This document shows positions 17,755 to 27,830 of a stretch of 64,000 bases of DNA, piece after piece. Origin of the DNA: Actinomycetota bacterium (lineage in GTDB: Bacteria; Actinomycetota; Actinomycetes; Nanopelagicales; Nanopelagicaceae); the NCBI GenBank assembly GCA_947450545.1, contig CANFVU010000001.1, positions 86,052 to 150,051 on the forward strand. The letters run 5' to 3'. Within the stretch, counting starts at the first letter, position 1. Each line of letters starts with the position of its first letter. A program made the position numbers and the translations under genes. A model generated the notes under the pieces. That model had not been told where the DNA came from, searched no databases, and was given only the letters and a program-made list of their open reading frames with translations.

Positions 17755-17766
17755 TAAAGTAAACCT
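17755..17766 (+). promoter_or_regulatory. Predicted leaderless promoter of fau
   Basis: TAAAGT at 17755-17760 is six bases before the GTG start at 17767. No ribosome site is present. Confidence 0.65.
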
Positions 17767-18279
17767 GTGAAATCGGATAAAGCAGCCCTTCGCAAAGAGA
17801 TGCGCTGGCAGAGATCCGAACATTTCATTGAATCAAGTTGGCTTCATATTCTGAGTTGTGCCGAATTAAAAGACGTGACCCACGTCGCAACTTATATTTC
17901 ATATGGAGTAGAGCCGCAGACTCTTGATATTAATTCTGTTCTGCGAGACAGTGGAAAAGTTGTTCTCGTTCCACGACTTCTCCCAGATAAGGATCTTGAA
18001 TGGGTCGTATGGAATGGTGAAAGTGAAGCAATGGGTGAAGCTTTCACTGATTTAGGAAAAATCGGAGTGGTCATTGTTCCCGCACTCCGCATTGATCGGG
18101 AAGGTAATCGACTCGGACAAGGTGGCGGATCGTATGATCGCGCTCTTCCTCGCTTAAATGCATGGAAAATCGCGCTGGTACATCATGGAGAGCTCACGAG
18201 CGAACCAGTTCCACATGAAGGACATGACCAAAAAGTGGATGCAGCTGCTACGCCAGACCTTGTAGTTCGTTTTTCTTAA
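17767..18279 (+). CDS. fau: 5-formyltetrahydrofolate cyclo-ligase
   Basis: Converts 5-formyl-THF to 5,10-methenyl-THF with ATP, returning folate to the one-carbon pool used by purN, purH and folD. The 170-residue protein is short for the family. It has the N-terminal KAALRKEMRWQR basic motif, ATYISYGVEP, VLVPRLLPDKDLEW, and the ATP-site GQGGGSYDRAL near residue 118. GTG start. In other actinobacteria galU lies between fau and moeA/glp; here fau is directly divergent from the MoeA-like gene. The 3' end overlaps the convergent acyl-CoA dehydrogenase by 4 bases. Confidence 0.92.
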   Translation: MKSDKAALRKEMRWQRSEHFIESSWLHILSCAELKDVTHVATYISYGVEPQTLDINSVLRDSGKVVLVPRLLPDKDLEWVVWNGESEAMGEAFTDLGKIGVVIVPALRIDREGNRLGQGGGSYDRALPRLNAWKIALVHHGELTSEPVPHEGHDQKVDAAATPDLVVRFS

Positions 18280-19415
18280 AGGTCACCGAAGTGGCGAGCC
18301 ATAACAATTCTCTGAACTTGATTGGTTCCCTCATAAATTTGAGTTAATTTTGCATCTCTCATCATTCGCTCAACAGGGTAATCGCTCACGTAGCCGTATC
18401 CCCCAAGCACTTGAACTGCATCCGTTGTTACTTTCATCGCAGTATCACTAGCAAAACATTTTGACGCTGCTGAATAGAAAGTGAGGTCCTTCTCTCCTCG
18501 CTCACTTTTCACGGCAGCTGCATACGTTAATTCACGAGCTGCAGCGATATTCATAGCCATATCTGCCAACATAAATTGAACGCCTTGAAAATCAAAGATA
18601 GGTTTCTTAAATTGCACCCGCTCATGTGAATACTTTTCAGCTGCATCAAATGCACCTTGAGCAATTCCTAAAGCTTGAGCAGCAATTGTAATTCGCGTGT
18701 GATCAAGTGTTTTCATCGCAATCGAGAACCCAGCCCCAACATCACCGAGTCGACGATCGTCACCAACGACTACCTCATCAAAATAAACTTCACGAGTAGG
18801 TGAACCTCTAAAGCCCATCTTCTTCTCGTGTGCTCCGAATGAAACTCCCGCATCGCTTTTTTCTACGATAAATGCAGTAATTCCTTTTGCACCAGCCGCT
18901 GGATCTGTGGAGGCAAGCACGGTGTAGAAATCTGATTCACCGGCGTTGGAAATCCATTTCTTACTTCCCGAGATAACCCAACTTCCATCTTTATTTACTG
19001 CTCTCGTCTTCATCGCTGCAGCATCTGATCCAGCTTCTGATTCTGAAAGACAATAAGAAAAACCTTTACCTTTAACGAGCTTCGGCAAATATTTCTTCTT
19101 CTGTTCTTCGCTTCCCGCCAATATAAGCGGTACTGAACCCAATTTATTTACTGCAGGAATAAGTGATGATGCACCACACACTCGCGCAATCTCTTCGATG
19201 ATTATGACTGTGGCAAGAGCATCAGCTCCTTGTCCGCCGTATTTGCTATCCACATGTGCGGCAAAGAGATCTGCTGCGATGAGTGCATCCCACGCTTCTT
19301 GGGGGAAACGAGCAGCCTCGTCAACATCGTGAGCAAAAGGTGCAATCTTCTTTTCAGCAAGTGCCCGTACGCTTTCGCGCAGCTCTCGATACTCGTCTGG
19401 GATAAGTGGTTCCAT
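18276..19415 (-). CDS. Acyl-CoA dehydrogenase (FadE25-like)
   Basis: FAD-dependent dehydrogenase of the alpha-beta bond of acyl-CoA. At 379 residues it has the standard three-domain layout: N-terminal helices, middle beta domain with CLSESEAGSDAAAMKT near 125 and KKWISNAGESDFY, and a C-terminal helical domain. IYEGTNQVQR near residue 363 holds the catalytic Glu of short/medium-chain enzymes. The position near birA and acyl-CoA carboxylase matches fadE25 in mycobacteria, so a short or branched acyl substrate is plausible. It has its own -10 at the end of birA. Confidence 0.93.
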   Translation of the reverse strand: MEPLIPDEYRELRESVRALAEKKIAPFAHDVDEAARFPQEAWDALIAADLFAAHVDSKYGGQGADALATVIIIEEIARVCGASSLIPAVNKLGSVPLILAGSEEQKKKYLPKLVKGKGFSYCLSESEAGSDAAAMKTRAVNKDGSWVISGSKKWISNAGESDFYTVLASTDPAAGAKGITAFIVEKSDAGVSFGAHEKKMGFRGSPTREVYFDEVVVGDDRRLGDVGAGFSIAMKTLDHTRITIAAQALGIAQGAFDAAEKYSHERVQFKKPIFDFQGVQFMLADMAMNIAAARELTYAAAVKSERGEKDLTFYSAASKCFASDTAMKVTTDAVQVLGGYGYVSDYPVERMMRDAKLTQIYEGTNQVQRIVMARHFGDL

Positions 19416-19427
19416 TCTTTAAGTATA
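19416..19427 (-). promoter_or_regulatory. Predicted leaderless promoter of the acyl-CoA dehydrogenase
   Basis: TATACT (19427-19422) is six bases before the ATG and lies within the last codons of birA, whose stop is at 19419. It is nearly a consensus -10 (TATAAT). Confidence 0.65.
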
Positions 19428-20183
19428 AAGATGAATGACATCTCCGGAATAGATGTGGCGAGCCCCATCTAGGACTAACTCTCCAAATAATCCAATGGAT
19501 TCTGCAATTCCAGACTCGACTACCTCGCCAACGCCTCGGACTTCCACCTTCTTGCCCAGCGTTGAGGAGTGTGCCGAATAATCGTTGACAAGATCTGCTC
19601 CTTCTTCCCACTCAGCAAGAAGTGAGGCAAATTGAACAAGGAACCGTGAAAGGTAATAGTTGCGATCGCGTTGAGCAATATTCACAAGTGCAAGTGACGT
19701 TGCCGTCGGAACTGGCAGTTCGGACTCTGTCATCGCAACATTTAACCCAATGCCAACAATCACTCCGGTAGATGTAGCTTCGGCGAGAATGCCTGCAACT
19801 TTTCCATCTCGTTCAGAACCTACAACCAAAATGTCGTTTGGCCACTTTGTATAAAAAACTTCTTTCTCGCTATTTAAAATTCTTTCGAGTGCGATGCCAG
19901 CAATGAGGGAAATCCATCCCCACTCATCGCGATTTCGTTGTGGTTCAATATAAAAAGAAAAAAGTAATGAACAAGATCTTTCTGCTTCAAATGTGCGATC
20001 TAAGCGGCCACGCCCTGCGCTTTGAAATTCTGCAGCGATCACTTCTCCGTGGAATGGTTTTTTGGATGCGAGATAGGTTTGTGTTGAATCAATTTCTTGT
20101 ACGACAGATACCTGCCAGTAGCCATCTACTAGGAGGTAAGCGAGCTTCTTCACATCAAGTGGTGAAATATCTACGCCTGTCAT
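19419..20183 (-). CDS. birA: Biotin--[acetyl-CoA carboxylase] ligase
   Basis: Activates biotin as biotinyl-AMP and attaches it to the carrier-domain lysine of acyl-CoA carboxylase. The 254-residue protein has FQSAGRGRLDRTFEAE near residue 55 (biotinyl-AMP loop), TKWPNDILVVG with the catalytic Lys near residue 112, and KVAGILAEA. There is no N-terminal winged helix, so it is the non-regulatory class I form. It is divergent from the carboxylase cluster that supplies its target (AccA biotin motif at 24230-24250). Confidence 0.95.
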   Translation of the reverse strand: MTGVDISPLDVKKLAYLLVDGYWQVSVVQEIDSTQTYLASKKPFHGEVIAAEFQSAGRGRLDRTFEAERSCSLLFSFYIEPQRNRDEWGWISLIAGIALERILNSEKEVFYTKWPNDILVVGSERDGKVAGILAEATSTGVIVGIGLNVAMTESELPVPTATSLALVNIAQRDRNYYLSRFLVQFASLLAEWEEGADLVNDYSAHSSTLGKKVEVRGVGEVVESGIAESIGLFGELVLDGARHIYSGDVIHLYT

Positions 20184-20218
20184 TACATTTCCTATTTCTA
20201 ATAGGGGAGCTTCCCTAG

Positions 20219-20230
20219 TACCTTAGACCC
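20219..20230 (+). promoter_or_regulatory. Predicted leaderless promoter of the acyl-CoA carboxylase operon
   Basis: TACCTT at 20219-20224 is six bases before the GTG start at 20231. It would drive accD-accE-maf-accA, which overlap one another. Confidence 0.65.
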
Positions 20231-21793
20231 GTGACTGATGATATTCGCACAACTAAAGGCAAGCTCAGCGATTTGCGTCGACGCGTCGAAGCATCTCAAA
20301 ACGTAGCAACCGATGCAGCACTCGAAAAACGACGCGCTGCTGGAAAGCTCACTGCTCGCGAACGACTTGCTCTCTTGCTCGATCAAGGTTCCTTTGTTGA
20401 GTTCGATGCATTCTCAACTCATCATGCCGATCGATTTGGAATGGACAAGAGCCATCCTCTCGGCGACGGAGTTGTGACAGGTTACGGAACCATCGACGGA
20501 CGAACCGTTGCAGTCTATTCACAAGATTTTCTGGTTCTGGGCGGAAGCCTGGGCGAGGTTATGGGTAAGAAAATCACCAAAGTCATGGACTTTGCTCTTA
20601 AGAGTGGCATCCCAATGATTGGCCTCAACGATTCAGGCGGCGCACGTATTCAAGAAGGTGTTGCATCACTGAGCCAGTACGGTGAGATTTTTAAGCGCAA
20701 CGTCCGCTCATCCGGCGTGATCCCTCAAATTTCAGTCATTCTCGGACCATGTGCAGGTGGAGCTGTTTACTCTCCTGCAATCACAGACTTCACCATCATG
20801 GTGGATGAAAAGTCGCATATGTTTATCACTGGTCCTGACGTCATTAAAGCTGTTACCGGTGAGGAAGTCACCATGGAGGACCTCGGTGGTGCACGCGCTC
20901 ACAATACGAAGACTGGAAATTCACATTACCTAGCGGAGAATGAAGAAGAAGCGCTCGAGTATGTCAAAGCAATTCTCTCGTATCTTCCTAGCAACAATTT
21001 AGATGACTCACCAATATTGCCTGCGACTGAATCAATGGATAGCGCTCCCACAGATCGCGCGCTTGATTCCATCATTCCTGATGATGCAAATAAGCCTTAC
21101 GACATTCGTACCGTTGTAGAAGCAATCGTTGATGAGGCAGATTTCCTCGAAGTCCACAGCCTCTTTGCTCCTAACATTCTTGTTGGATTTGGACGCGTGG
21201 AAGGCCACTCTGTTGGAATTATTGCAAACCAACCATCTCAATTTGCTGGAACGCTAGATATTGATGCCTCTGAAAAAGCTGCGCGCTTCGTTCGTACCTG
21301 TGATGCTTTCGGTATTCCTGTAGTAACAATCGTTGATACACCTGGATTCTTGCCTGGTACTGAACAAGAATGGAATGGAATCATTCGCCGCGGAGCAAAA
21401 CTGCTTTATGCATACGCTGAAGCATCAGTTCCTCTTGTAACTGTCATTACTCGCAAAGCATATGGCGGGGCATACATTGTGATGGGATCCAAGCATCTTG
21501 GTTCAGATATCAATCTTGCTTGGCCTACCTCACAAATTGCAGTGATGGGAGCGCAAGGCGCTATCAATATTCTCTATCGTAAAGAGATTGCCGCTGAACC
21601 TGCGAAATCAAAAGAACTTCTCGACACCTATGAAGAAGAACTTCTCAATCCTTATATCGCTGCGGATCGTGGATTTATTGATGCTGTCATCGAGCCACAT
21701 CAAACTCGCCAAGAGATTACAAAAGCTTTGAGAGCGCTCCGTAATAAGAGAGTGGATCTCCCAACTCGTAAGCACGGAAACATCCCTCTTTAA
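20231..21793 (+). CDS. Acyl-CoA carboxylase beta subunit (AccD5/PccB-like)
   Basis: Carboxyltransferase subunit that moves CO2 from carboxybiotin to acetyl- or propionyl-CoA. The 520-residue crotonase-fold protein has the N- and C-terminal carboxyltransferase domains, [12 protein letters not shown] and [12 protein letters not shown] in the first, and [14 protein letters not shown] and [11 protein letters not shown] in the second. GTG start at 20231. Its stop overlaps the accE start by one base. Gene order birA/accD-accE-maf-accA is a known actinobacterial arrangement; acetyl versus propionyl preference cannot be read from sequence. Confidence 0.94.
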   Translation: MTDDIRTTKGKLSDLRRRVEASQNVATDAALEKRRAAGKLTARERLALLLDQGSFVEFDAFSTHHADRFGMDKSHPLGDGVVTGYGTIDGRTVAVYSQDFLVLGGSLGEVMGKKITKVMDFALKSGIPMIGLNDSGGARIQEGVASLSQYGEIFKRNVRSSGVIPQISVILGPCAGGAVYSPAITDFTIMVDEKSHMFITGPDVIKAVTGEEVTMEDLGGARAHNTKTGNSHYLAENEEEALEYVKAILSYLPSNNLDDSPILPATESMDSAPTDRALDSIIPDDANKPYDIRTVVEAIVDEADFLEVHSLFAPNILVGFGRVEGHSVGIIANQPSQFAGTLDIDASEKAARFVRTCDAFGIPVVTIVDTPGFLPGTEQEWNGIIRRGAKLLYAYAEASVPLVTVITRKAYGGAYIVMGSKHLGSDINLAWPTSQIAVMGAQGAINILYRKEIAAEPAKSKELLDTYEEELLNPYIAADRGFIDAVIEPHQTRQEITKALRALRNKRVDLPTRKHGNIPL

Positions 21794-21996
21794 TGGCAAT
21801 TATTCGTCGCCGGAGAAAGTTCCGAAAATTTACAGTTCTATCTGGCACTGCCACCGGACCTGAGATGAGCGCGCTTCAAATCGCTCTCGAAGAGATTGAG
21901 CGAAATCAAAATCCGAATAAGGCATATGGCGGTTCATGGAGTCGTTTAAAAGTTCAGAAGTCTTTGCCGAGAGAATGGGGCACCACAGCCTCATGA
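21793..21996 (+). CDS. accE: Acyl-CoA carboxylase epsilon subunit
   Basis: 67-residue protein between the beta subunit and maf, where actinobacteria encode the small epsilon subunit that stabilises the alpha-beta complex. After a basic start ([10 protein letters not shown]) comes FTVLSGTATGPEMSAL, then a helical stretch and a Trp-containing tail ([16 protein letters not shown]), the general epsilon pattern. TAATG overlap with accD and ATGA overlap with maf indicate coupled translation. The assignment rests mainly on position and the ends of the protein. Confidence 0.72.
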   Translation: MAIIRRRRKFRKFTVLSGTATGPEMSALQIALEEIERNQNPNKAYGGSWSRLKVQKSLPREWGTTAS

Positions 21997-22625
21997 CCCG
22001 TCGAATTATTTTGGCTTCAGCATCTCCATCGCGTAAACGTCTTCTTGAGTCCGTACAGATCAATTTTGATGTTCTCGTCAGCGGAGTTGATGAAGAGAAC
22101 CCTGAAATTACCAAGCTCTCCCCTTCGGAAATGGTTCTCGCTCTAGCAATTATGAAAGCTCATACTGTTAAGAGCAACCACGACTGCGGTTCAAACGCTC
22201 TCATCATCGGGTGTGACTCGACATTTGAATTTGAAGGTCAATCACTTGGCAAGCCAGGCACCCGCGAGAATGCGATTGCGCGAGCACACAAACTCAGCGG
22301 AAAATCTGGACTTCTTCATACAGGGCACTGCGTTATTGATACTGCTCAAGAGATTGAGGTCTCTGATATTTCTACTGCTCGTGTCCATTTTGCAAAGATG
22401 ACTGATGAAGAGATTGAAAATTATGTTGACTCCGGTGAGCCGCTCAACGTTGCTGGTGGATTCACGCTTGATGGCCTCAGCGCACCATTCATTACTCACA
22501 TCGAGGGCGATCCAAGCGGAATTATCGGACTCTCGCTCCCTACCCTTCGCAAAGCGATTCTCAATCTTGGTTTATCGTGGTCAGATGTAAGTTCAGCAGG
22601 AAGTAAAGAACAGGTGCTTGCATGA
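21993..22625 (+). CDS. maf: Maf-family nucleoside triphosphate pyrophosphatase
   Basis: House-cleaning enzyme that hydrolyses non-canonical NTPs to NMP and PPi. I start at ATG 21993 (210 residues) because [19 protein letters not shown] is the family N terminus and the ATG overlaps the accE stop as ATGA; an upstream in-frame ATG at 21936 would lie inside accE. Further motifs are [10 protein letters not shown] near residue 74 and GKPGTRENA. It lies in the acyl-CoA carboxylase operon, as in other actinobacteria, and overlaps accA by 4 bases. Confidence 0.93.
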   Translation: MTRRIILASASPSRKRLLESVQINFDVLVSGVDEENPEITKLSPSEMVLALAIMKAHTVKSNHDCGSNALIIGCDSTFEFEGQSLGKPGTRENAIARAHKLSGKSGLLHTGHCVIDTAQEIEVSDISTARVHFAKMTDEEIENYVDSGEPLNVAGGFTLDGLSAPFITHIEGDPSGIIGLSLPTLRKAILNLGLSWSDVSSAGSKEQVLA

Positions 22626-24355
22626 GTAAGAAGATTTCTGCTGTTCTTATCGCAAACCGTGGTGAAATTGCAGTTCGCGTCGCTCGCGCTTGCCGTGATC
22701 ATGGAATTAAATCCATCGCTATCTACTCTGACGAAGATCGCAATTCACTTCACGTAGCACTCGCAACTGATGCATATGCACTACATGGACTTTCTGCAGC
22801 AGAAACATATTTGGACCAAGATAAAATTCTTGCAATCGCAAAGGAATCTGGCGCTGATGCAGTGCACCCTGGCTACGGTTTCCTATCCGAGAATGCTGAT
22901 TTCGCTGACCGCGTTATCGCTGCTGGTTTGGTCTGGATTGGACCCCCACCTGCAGCCATTCGTTCGTTGGGAGATAAAGTCTCTGCACGAAAGATTGCTG
23001 CTGATGTAGGCGCACCGTTGGTCGCAGGAACTATCGATCCCGTCGATACTGCAGAGGAAATTATTGCGTTCGCAAAAGAACATGGACTTCCCGTTGCAAT
23101 TAAAGCTGCACATGGCGGTGGCGGTCGTGGTCTCAAAGTTGCATATAGGGAAGAAGATATTCCCGAACTCTTTGCTTCTGCTGTTCGCGAAGCTATCACC
23201 GGTTTTGGCCGCGGTGAATGTTTCGTAGAACGCTACCTCGATAAACCTCGCCACGTTGAAACTCAAGTATTGGTTGATTCACATGGCAACGCTGTCGTTG
23301 TAAGTACGCGCGACTGTTCTCTCCAACGTCGCCACCAAAAGCTTGTAGAAGAAGCTCCTGCTCCATTTTTGACGCCAGCGCAAGAAGAACAGCTCTACAC
23401 ATCATCCAAAGCAATTATGAAAGCAGCGGGTTATGTTGGCGCGGGCACATGTGAGTTCCTCATCGGTTCAGATGGGACCATCTCATTCCTTGAAGTGAAC
23501 ACTCGTTTACAGGTGGAGCACCCAGTCAGTGAAGAAGTAACTGGTATTGATTTAGTACGTATGCAATTTCGCATTGCTTCTGGTGAAGCAATTAGCCCAA
23601 TCGACCCAGTCGTGCGTGGCCACAGTATTGAATTTCGTATCAACGGTGAGGATCCAGGTAATGGATTCCTTCCATCCCTAGGAACAATCACCACTTGGGA
23701 AGTCCCTGATGGTCCAGGTGTTCGCATCGATGCAGGTTTCGATCATGGTCATACAGTTGGGTCCCACTTCGATTCACTTCTCGCAAAGCTCATCGTCACT
23801 GCAGCTACGCGTGAAGAAGCAATCGAACGCGCACGTCGCGCGCTCAAGGAATTTGAAATTGGTGGCTTAGCGACTGCTCTTCCTTTCCACCGCGCCATCG
23901 TGAACGATCCTAATTTCACAGAAGAGTTCAAGGTTTATACAAGTTACATCGAAAAGGAATTCAAAAATACAATTCCTGCATTTAATTACAAACAAGGTGT
24001 TGCAGAATCTAAATCTGCTGAGCAGAAAGTTGTGGCTGAAATCAACGGCCATCGCTTTGAAGTCGTTCTTCACACTCAAGAGCAAACCCAAAAGCGCCGC
24101 AAAATTAAGAGCAACATCCTTGGAAAAGCATCAGGTAATAGCGTTGATAGCCCTATGCAAGGAACCGTTGTTAAAATCATGAAAGCAAATGGGGATCGAG
24201 TCGTTCCTGGAGACTTGATTGTTGTGCTTGAAGCGATGAAGATGGAACAACCGCTCATCGCTCACAAAGAAGGAATCATTGCAAAGCTCAGCGTTGGAGT
24301 AGGCCAAACTGTCGCGAGCGGACAAAATCTTTGCGTTATTGAAGACACTCCTTAA
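22622..24355 (+). CDS. Acyl-CoA carboxylase alpha subunit (biotin carboxylase + carrier)
   Basis: Fused biotin carboxylase and biotin carboxyl carrier protein. The 577-residue protein starts with [19 protein letters not shown], contains the ATP-grasp lid [13 protein letters not shown] near residue 160 and [14 protein letters not shown] near residue 295, and ends with the carrier motif EAMKMEQPL near residue 538, whose Lys is the biotin site. It partners the beta and epsilon subunits upstream and is a BirA target. The length is typical of actinobacterial AccA3/PccA. Confidence 0.96.
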   Translation: MSKKISAVLIANRGEIAVRVARACRDHGIKSIAIYSDEDRNSLHVALATDAYALHGLSAAETYLDQDKILAIAKESGADAVHPGYGFLSENADFADRVIAAGLVWIGPPPAAIRSLGDKVSARKIAADVGAPLVAGTIDPVDTAEEIIAFAKEHGLPVAIKAAHGGGGRGLKVAYREEDIPELFASAVREAITGFGRGECFVERYLDKPRHVETQVLVDSHGNAVVVSTRDCSLQRRHQKLVEEAPAPFLTPAQEEQLYTSSKAIMKAAGYVGAGTCEFLIGSDGTISFLEVNTRLQVEHPVSEEVTGIDLVRMQFRIASGEAISPIDPVVRGHSIEFRINGEDPGNGFLPSLGTITTWEVPDGPGVRIDAGFDHGHTVGSHFDSLLAKLIVTAATREEAIERARRALKEFEIGGLATALPFHRAIVNDPNFTEEFKVYTSYIEKEFKNTIPAFNYKQGVAESKSAEQKVVAEINGHRFEVVLHTQEQTQKRRKIKSNILGKASGNSVDSPMQGTVVKIMKANGDRVVPGDLIVVLEAMKMEQPLIAHKEGIIAKLSVGVGQTVASGQNLCVIEDTP

Positions 24356-24371
24356 ATCCTTCAATCTGCAG

Positions 24372-24383
24372 TAAATTGCTCGC
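24372..24383 (+). promoter_or_regulatory. Predicted leaderless promoter of pnp
   Basis: TAAATT at 24372-24377, six bases before the ATG at 24384, in the 28-base gap after the carboxylase operon. Confidence 0.65.
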
Positions 24384-25202
24384 ATGAGCGATCTCTACAC
24401 CGACCCAATAAGCACCGCAGAAGCAGCAGCTAAGAAATTAGCCACTCTCACCGGTAAACCACAACATCATGTCGCACTCGTAATGGGTTCTGGGTGGATT
24501 GATGCTGCCGATAGCCTCGGAACAGCAACTCATGAATTTGAAACAACTGAGCTTCCAGGTTTTCTCACCCCAACTGTTGTCGGACATGGCGGAAAAATTC
24601 GTTCCTATGATTTACAAGGTCCTCACGGAGTAATAAGTGCGCTGGTTTTCTTAGGACGTACTCATTTATATGAAGGAAAAGGGATAGAGCCCGTCGTTCA
24701 CGGTGTACGAACAGCTGTTAAAGCTGGGTGCAAAGTTGTTGTGCTTACTAATGCATGCGGTGGTATCAATCGCGAATTCTCAGTCGGACAACCAGTTCTG
24801 ATTCGCGATCATATTTCACTCACTGGCGTAAGCCCACTTATTGGTGGAAACTTTGTGGATCTCACAGATTGCTACAGCAAAAGGCTACGCGCTCTTGTGA
24901 AAAATGAAGATCCAACACTTGTTGAAGGTGTGTATGCCCATTGGCGCGGCCCTTCATACGAAACACCGGCCGAAATCAACATGATTCGAACAATGGGCGC
25001 TGACCTTGTTGGAATGTCGACCGTACCTGAAGCAGTAGCAGCTCACGCGCTCGGCGCAGAAATTCTAGGAATTTCTCTCGTTACAAACGCTGCAGCTGGA
25101 ATCACTGGTGAAAAATTAAGCCATGAAGAAGTTATGGAAGCTGGAAAAGCTTCTGCTGGAAGAATCGGTGGACTGCTTGCGAAAGTGCTTCCACAACTAT
25201 GA
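24384..25202 (+). CDS. Purine nucleoside phosphorylase
   Basis: Phosphorolysis of inosine/guanosine to base and ribose-1-phosphate. The 272-residue protein is the trimeric type: VALVMGSGW near residue 31, FLGRTHLYEGKG, TNACGGIN near residue 119, and MSTVPEAVAAH near residue 212 with the purine-site Glu-Met region. The stop overlaps the phosphohexomutase start (ATGA). A PnrA-type nucleoside-binding protein lies just beyond, giving a salvage context. deoD-pmmB order is also found in mycobacteria. Confidence 0.93.
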   Translation: MSDLYTDPISTAEAAAKKLATLTGKPQHHVALVMGSGWIDAADSLGTATHEFETTELPGFLTPTVVGHGGKIRSYDLQGPHGVISALVFLGRTHLYEGKGIEPVVHGVRTAVKAGCKVVVLTNACGGINREFSVGQPVLIRDHISLTGVSPLIGGNFVDLTDCYSKRLRALVKNEDPTLVEGVYAHWRGPSYETPAEINMIRTMGADLVGMSTVPEAVAAHALGAEILGISLVTNAAAGITGEKLSHEEVMEAGKASAGRIGGLLAKVLPQL

Positions 25203-26839
25203 ATCAGAATTTAATTGAAGAAGTTAAGCGCTGGATTGAGTTAGATCCAGATCCTGTAACAGCACAACAACTTCAAAGCTGGCTTGATTCGGGAAATGAG
25301 GTAAAACTTAAAGAATCATTCTCTGGCTTTCTACAATTTGGCACAGCTGGGTTACGCGGACCGATCGGGCCTGGCCCTTCCTGCATGAACCGTGCTGTTG
25401 TTCAGCGAGCATCTGCAGGTATTGCTGCATATATGAAAAAACGCGGTCTCACGAGCGTCGTAATTGGACGTGATGCTCGATATGGATCTGAAGATTTCAC
25501 AGAAGAATCTGCACAAATTTTTTCTGGTGCAGGCATGAAAGTCTGGGTACTTCCACGTCCACTTCCTACACCTGTGTTGGCCTATGCAGTTAATTCTCTC
25601 AATGCAGATGTTGGCATTATGGTGACTGCTAGCCACAATCCACCACAAGATAACGGCTACAAGGTATATCTCGGTGGCAGTGTCGACGGGGTTCGATACG
25701 CAGGATCGCAAATCGTTCCTCCTGCCGATTTAGAAATTGCAGCGGAAATTGATGCAATTAACACGGCTCAACCCAAAGGTACTCATTGGGACATCTTGGA
25801 TGACACTGTCTTCAATGAATATGTCGCTGCTACTGCCACATTGGCTCGCACACGTGCTGATGTCAAAGTTGTCTATAGCGCAATGCATGGGGTCGGAACT
25901 GAAACTCTCGTAGCAACTTTCAAAGCAGCAGGATTTAGCGCACCTATCCTCGTAAAAGAACAAGCTGAACCAGATCCAGATTTTCCCACTGTTCAATTCC
26001 CAAACCCTGAAGAACCTGGCGCAATCGATCTCTCGCTCAAACTTGCTGCAGAAGTTGGCGCAGATATTGTTATTGCGAACGATCCAGATGCAGATCGTTG
26101 CGCTGGAGCAATCAATGATCCTGCTGTGGGATGGCGAATGCTTCGCGGAGATGAAGTGGGAGCGATTCTTGGCCACTACATCGCTACCACAATGAAGGAA
26201 AGTTGCTTTGGAAAATCATTTGGTAACTCAATCGTTTCCTCATCAATTCTAGGAAAAATCGCTCGTGCGCATGGAATTGAGTTCCACGAAACTCTCACAG
26301 GCTTCAAATGGTTAGCAAAGATTCCTAATCTGCGCTTTGGATACGAAGAAGCGCTTGGCTATGCTGTTGATGCGGTATCAGTCAACGATAAAGATGGAAT
26401 CTCCGCTGCTTTAATGCTCGCCCAATGCGCAGCAGAACTTAAAGTGACAGGCCACACAATCGCTGGTTATCTCCAAAATATCTGGGAAACATATGGGTTT
26501 CATGGCACAGAACAGATCTCAATTCGCGTAAAAAATATTGCGGACGTCGATTCAGTTCTCACAAAATTGCGCACATCTCATCCCCGTCAATTAGGCGGAA
26601 CAACTCTTACGAGCTTTATTGATTTAGCTCAACCAACGAATGGACTTCCAGCAACAAATGGAGTGACGATGTGGTTTGGAGAGAGTATCCGAATCATCGT
26701 GCGACCAAGTGGTACGGAGGCGAAAATGAAGTGTTACATCGAAGTTGCAGCAAGCGGTGGCTCAGCCCAAGAAATCCAAGCGGTACAAGGGAAAATCGCT
26801 GAATTAAAGTCAGAACTCCTACAAATTCTTAAAGTTTAA
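25199..26839 (+). CDS. Phosphomannomutase/phosphoglucomutase-family enzyme (PmmB-like)
   Basis: Alpha-D-phosphohexomutase of 546 residues with four domains. FGTAGLRGPIGPG lies near residue 48, the phosphoserine loop VTASHNPPQDNGYKVY near residue 142, the metal loop NDPDADRC near residue 298, sugar loop GYEEALGYAVD near residue 381, and phosphate loop RPSGTEAK near residue 503. Translation is coupled to the phosphorylase, so it may convert the released ribose-1-phosphate to ribose-5-phosphate (phosphopentomutase), as well as or instead of hexose phosphates. The 3' end overlaps the convergent BMP gene by 11 bases. Confidence 0.88.
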   Translation: MNQNLIEEVKRWIELDPDPVTAQQLQSWLDSGNEVKLKESFSGFLQFGTAGLRGPIGPGPSCMNRAVVQRASAGIAAYMKKRGLTSVVIGRDARYGSEDFTEESAQIFSGAGMKVWVLPRPLPTPVLAYAVNSLNADVGIMVTASHNPPQDNGYKVYLGGSVDGVRYAGSQIVPPADLEIAAEIDAINTAQPKGTHWDILDDTVFNEYVAATATLARTRADVKVVYSAMHGVGTETLVATFKAAGFSAPILVKEQAEPDPDFPTVQFPNPEEPGAIDLSLKLAAEVGADIVIANDPDADRCAGAINDPAVGWRMLRGDEVGAILGHYIATTMKESCFGKSFGNSIVSSSILGKIARAHGIEFHETLTGFKWLAKIPNLRFGYEEALGYAVDAVSVNDKDGISAALMLAQCAAELKVTGHTIAGYLQNIWETYGFHGTEQISIRVKNIADVDSVLTKLRTSHPRQLGGTTLTSFIDLAQPTNGLPATNGVTMWFGESIRIIVRPSGTEAKMKCYIEVAASGGSAQEIQAVQGKIAELKSELLQILKV

Positions 26840-27830
26840 CTTTCCCCGACTTAATTAAGCTCTCAGCTTTAAGAACTGCAGGAATATATCTGCTGCCCAA
26901 CGTTGGAACGAGGAAATCTAACCCGCCATCCTTGAAAGAATATTCTCGACCAAAAATACTATTTGAAGAATCTAAGACATCAGAAAAGGATTGTTGGGCC
27001 ACACCATAAGAGATCAAGTCGTATGTCGCGATATCTACGCGCTTTTGAATAGCACCGAGTAGCACGCTCTTCGCTTTATTGTTCTTTAAGAAAAACTGAT
27101 CTGGAAGTACGCCGATATAACGAAGTGGTTTCTTTGCTGTACTTGTCGCCACAACCGCATCAATTACATCGGAGCTCTGATTCCATGTAGAGTAAAAAAC
27201 ATCGGCGCCTCGTTTAGCCATCTCTTTGGCATCGGAAGCAGGGCTCATCCCCCAATTTTGTGCAAGTACCATAATCTTGGGTTTAACACTTTGTGCGCCT
27301 GCTAAAAAGGCTTTGTTAAGGTCACGTAGGTTGGTGCGATCAACATCCAGTAAGAGAGCAATCTTTCCAGTTTTGGATGCTGAGGCTGCCAGCACGCCGG
27401 CCAGGTAGCTTGATTGCGCTTCATTGAAAACCATACATTCAACGTTGAGTTGCCCAACATTTGAGTTATCAACAATTCCAAATTGAGTGCCAGGGAATTC
27501 GCTCATCGCCACTGCAAGCGATGACTGAAAACCATAACCAATCAAAAGAATTGGGTCGTATCCAGCATTTGCGAGGAAACGAATTTTGAGAAGGCGATCT
27601 AGATCTGTGCCATCGGTTGCAATTTCACGTAACGCCAACGGGTTCAAATTAAATTTCTTACGGGCTTTATCTACTCCAATAGCTGCTGCATCGTTAATAC
27701 CACCATCCCCGCGACCACCAATGTCATAGATGACAGCCATTTTTGTTGTGGAGGCATGGGCTGCTGAAAGCGCAGGAGCCATCACTGCAACCAACGCCAC
27801 AAGTACAAATGTGGCGCGGGTTTTAAGCAC
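26829..27830 (-). CDS. BMP/PnrA-family substrate-binding protein (nucleoside-like)
   Basis: 333 residues with an N-terminal export signal (hydrophobic to about residue 22, ALSAAHAS) and then the BMP/PnrA pattern: [43 protein letters not shown]. Family members bind purine nucleosides for ABC uptake. There is no lipobox Cys, so the mature protein would be soluble, which is unusual in a monoderm. No permease or ATPase for it is in the window. GTG start overlaps the trpS stop by 8 bases. It is probably expressed from the CNNM-trpS-BMP operon. Confidence 0.85.
   Translation of the reverse strand: MLKTRATFVLVALVAVMAPALSAAHASTTKMAVIYDIGGRGDGGINDAAAIGVDKARKKFNLNPLALREIATDGTDLDRLLKIRFLANAGYDPILLIGYGFQSSLAVAMSEFPGTQFGIVDNSNVGQLNVECMVFNEAQSSYLAGVLAASASKTGKIALLLDVDRTNLRDLNKAFLAGAQSVKPKIMVLAQNWGMSPASDAKEMAKRGADVFYSTWNQSSDVIDAVVATSTAKKPLRYIGVLPDQFFLKNNKAKSVLLGAIQKRVDIATYDLISYGVAQQSFSDVLDSSNSIFGREYSFKDGGLDFLVPTLGSRYIPAVLKAESLIKSGKVKL

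Noticed and set aside
21936..21992. Longer maf start
   Set aside because: It lies within accE; the ATGA junction at 21993 and the family N terminus favour the shorter form.
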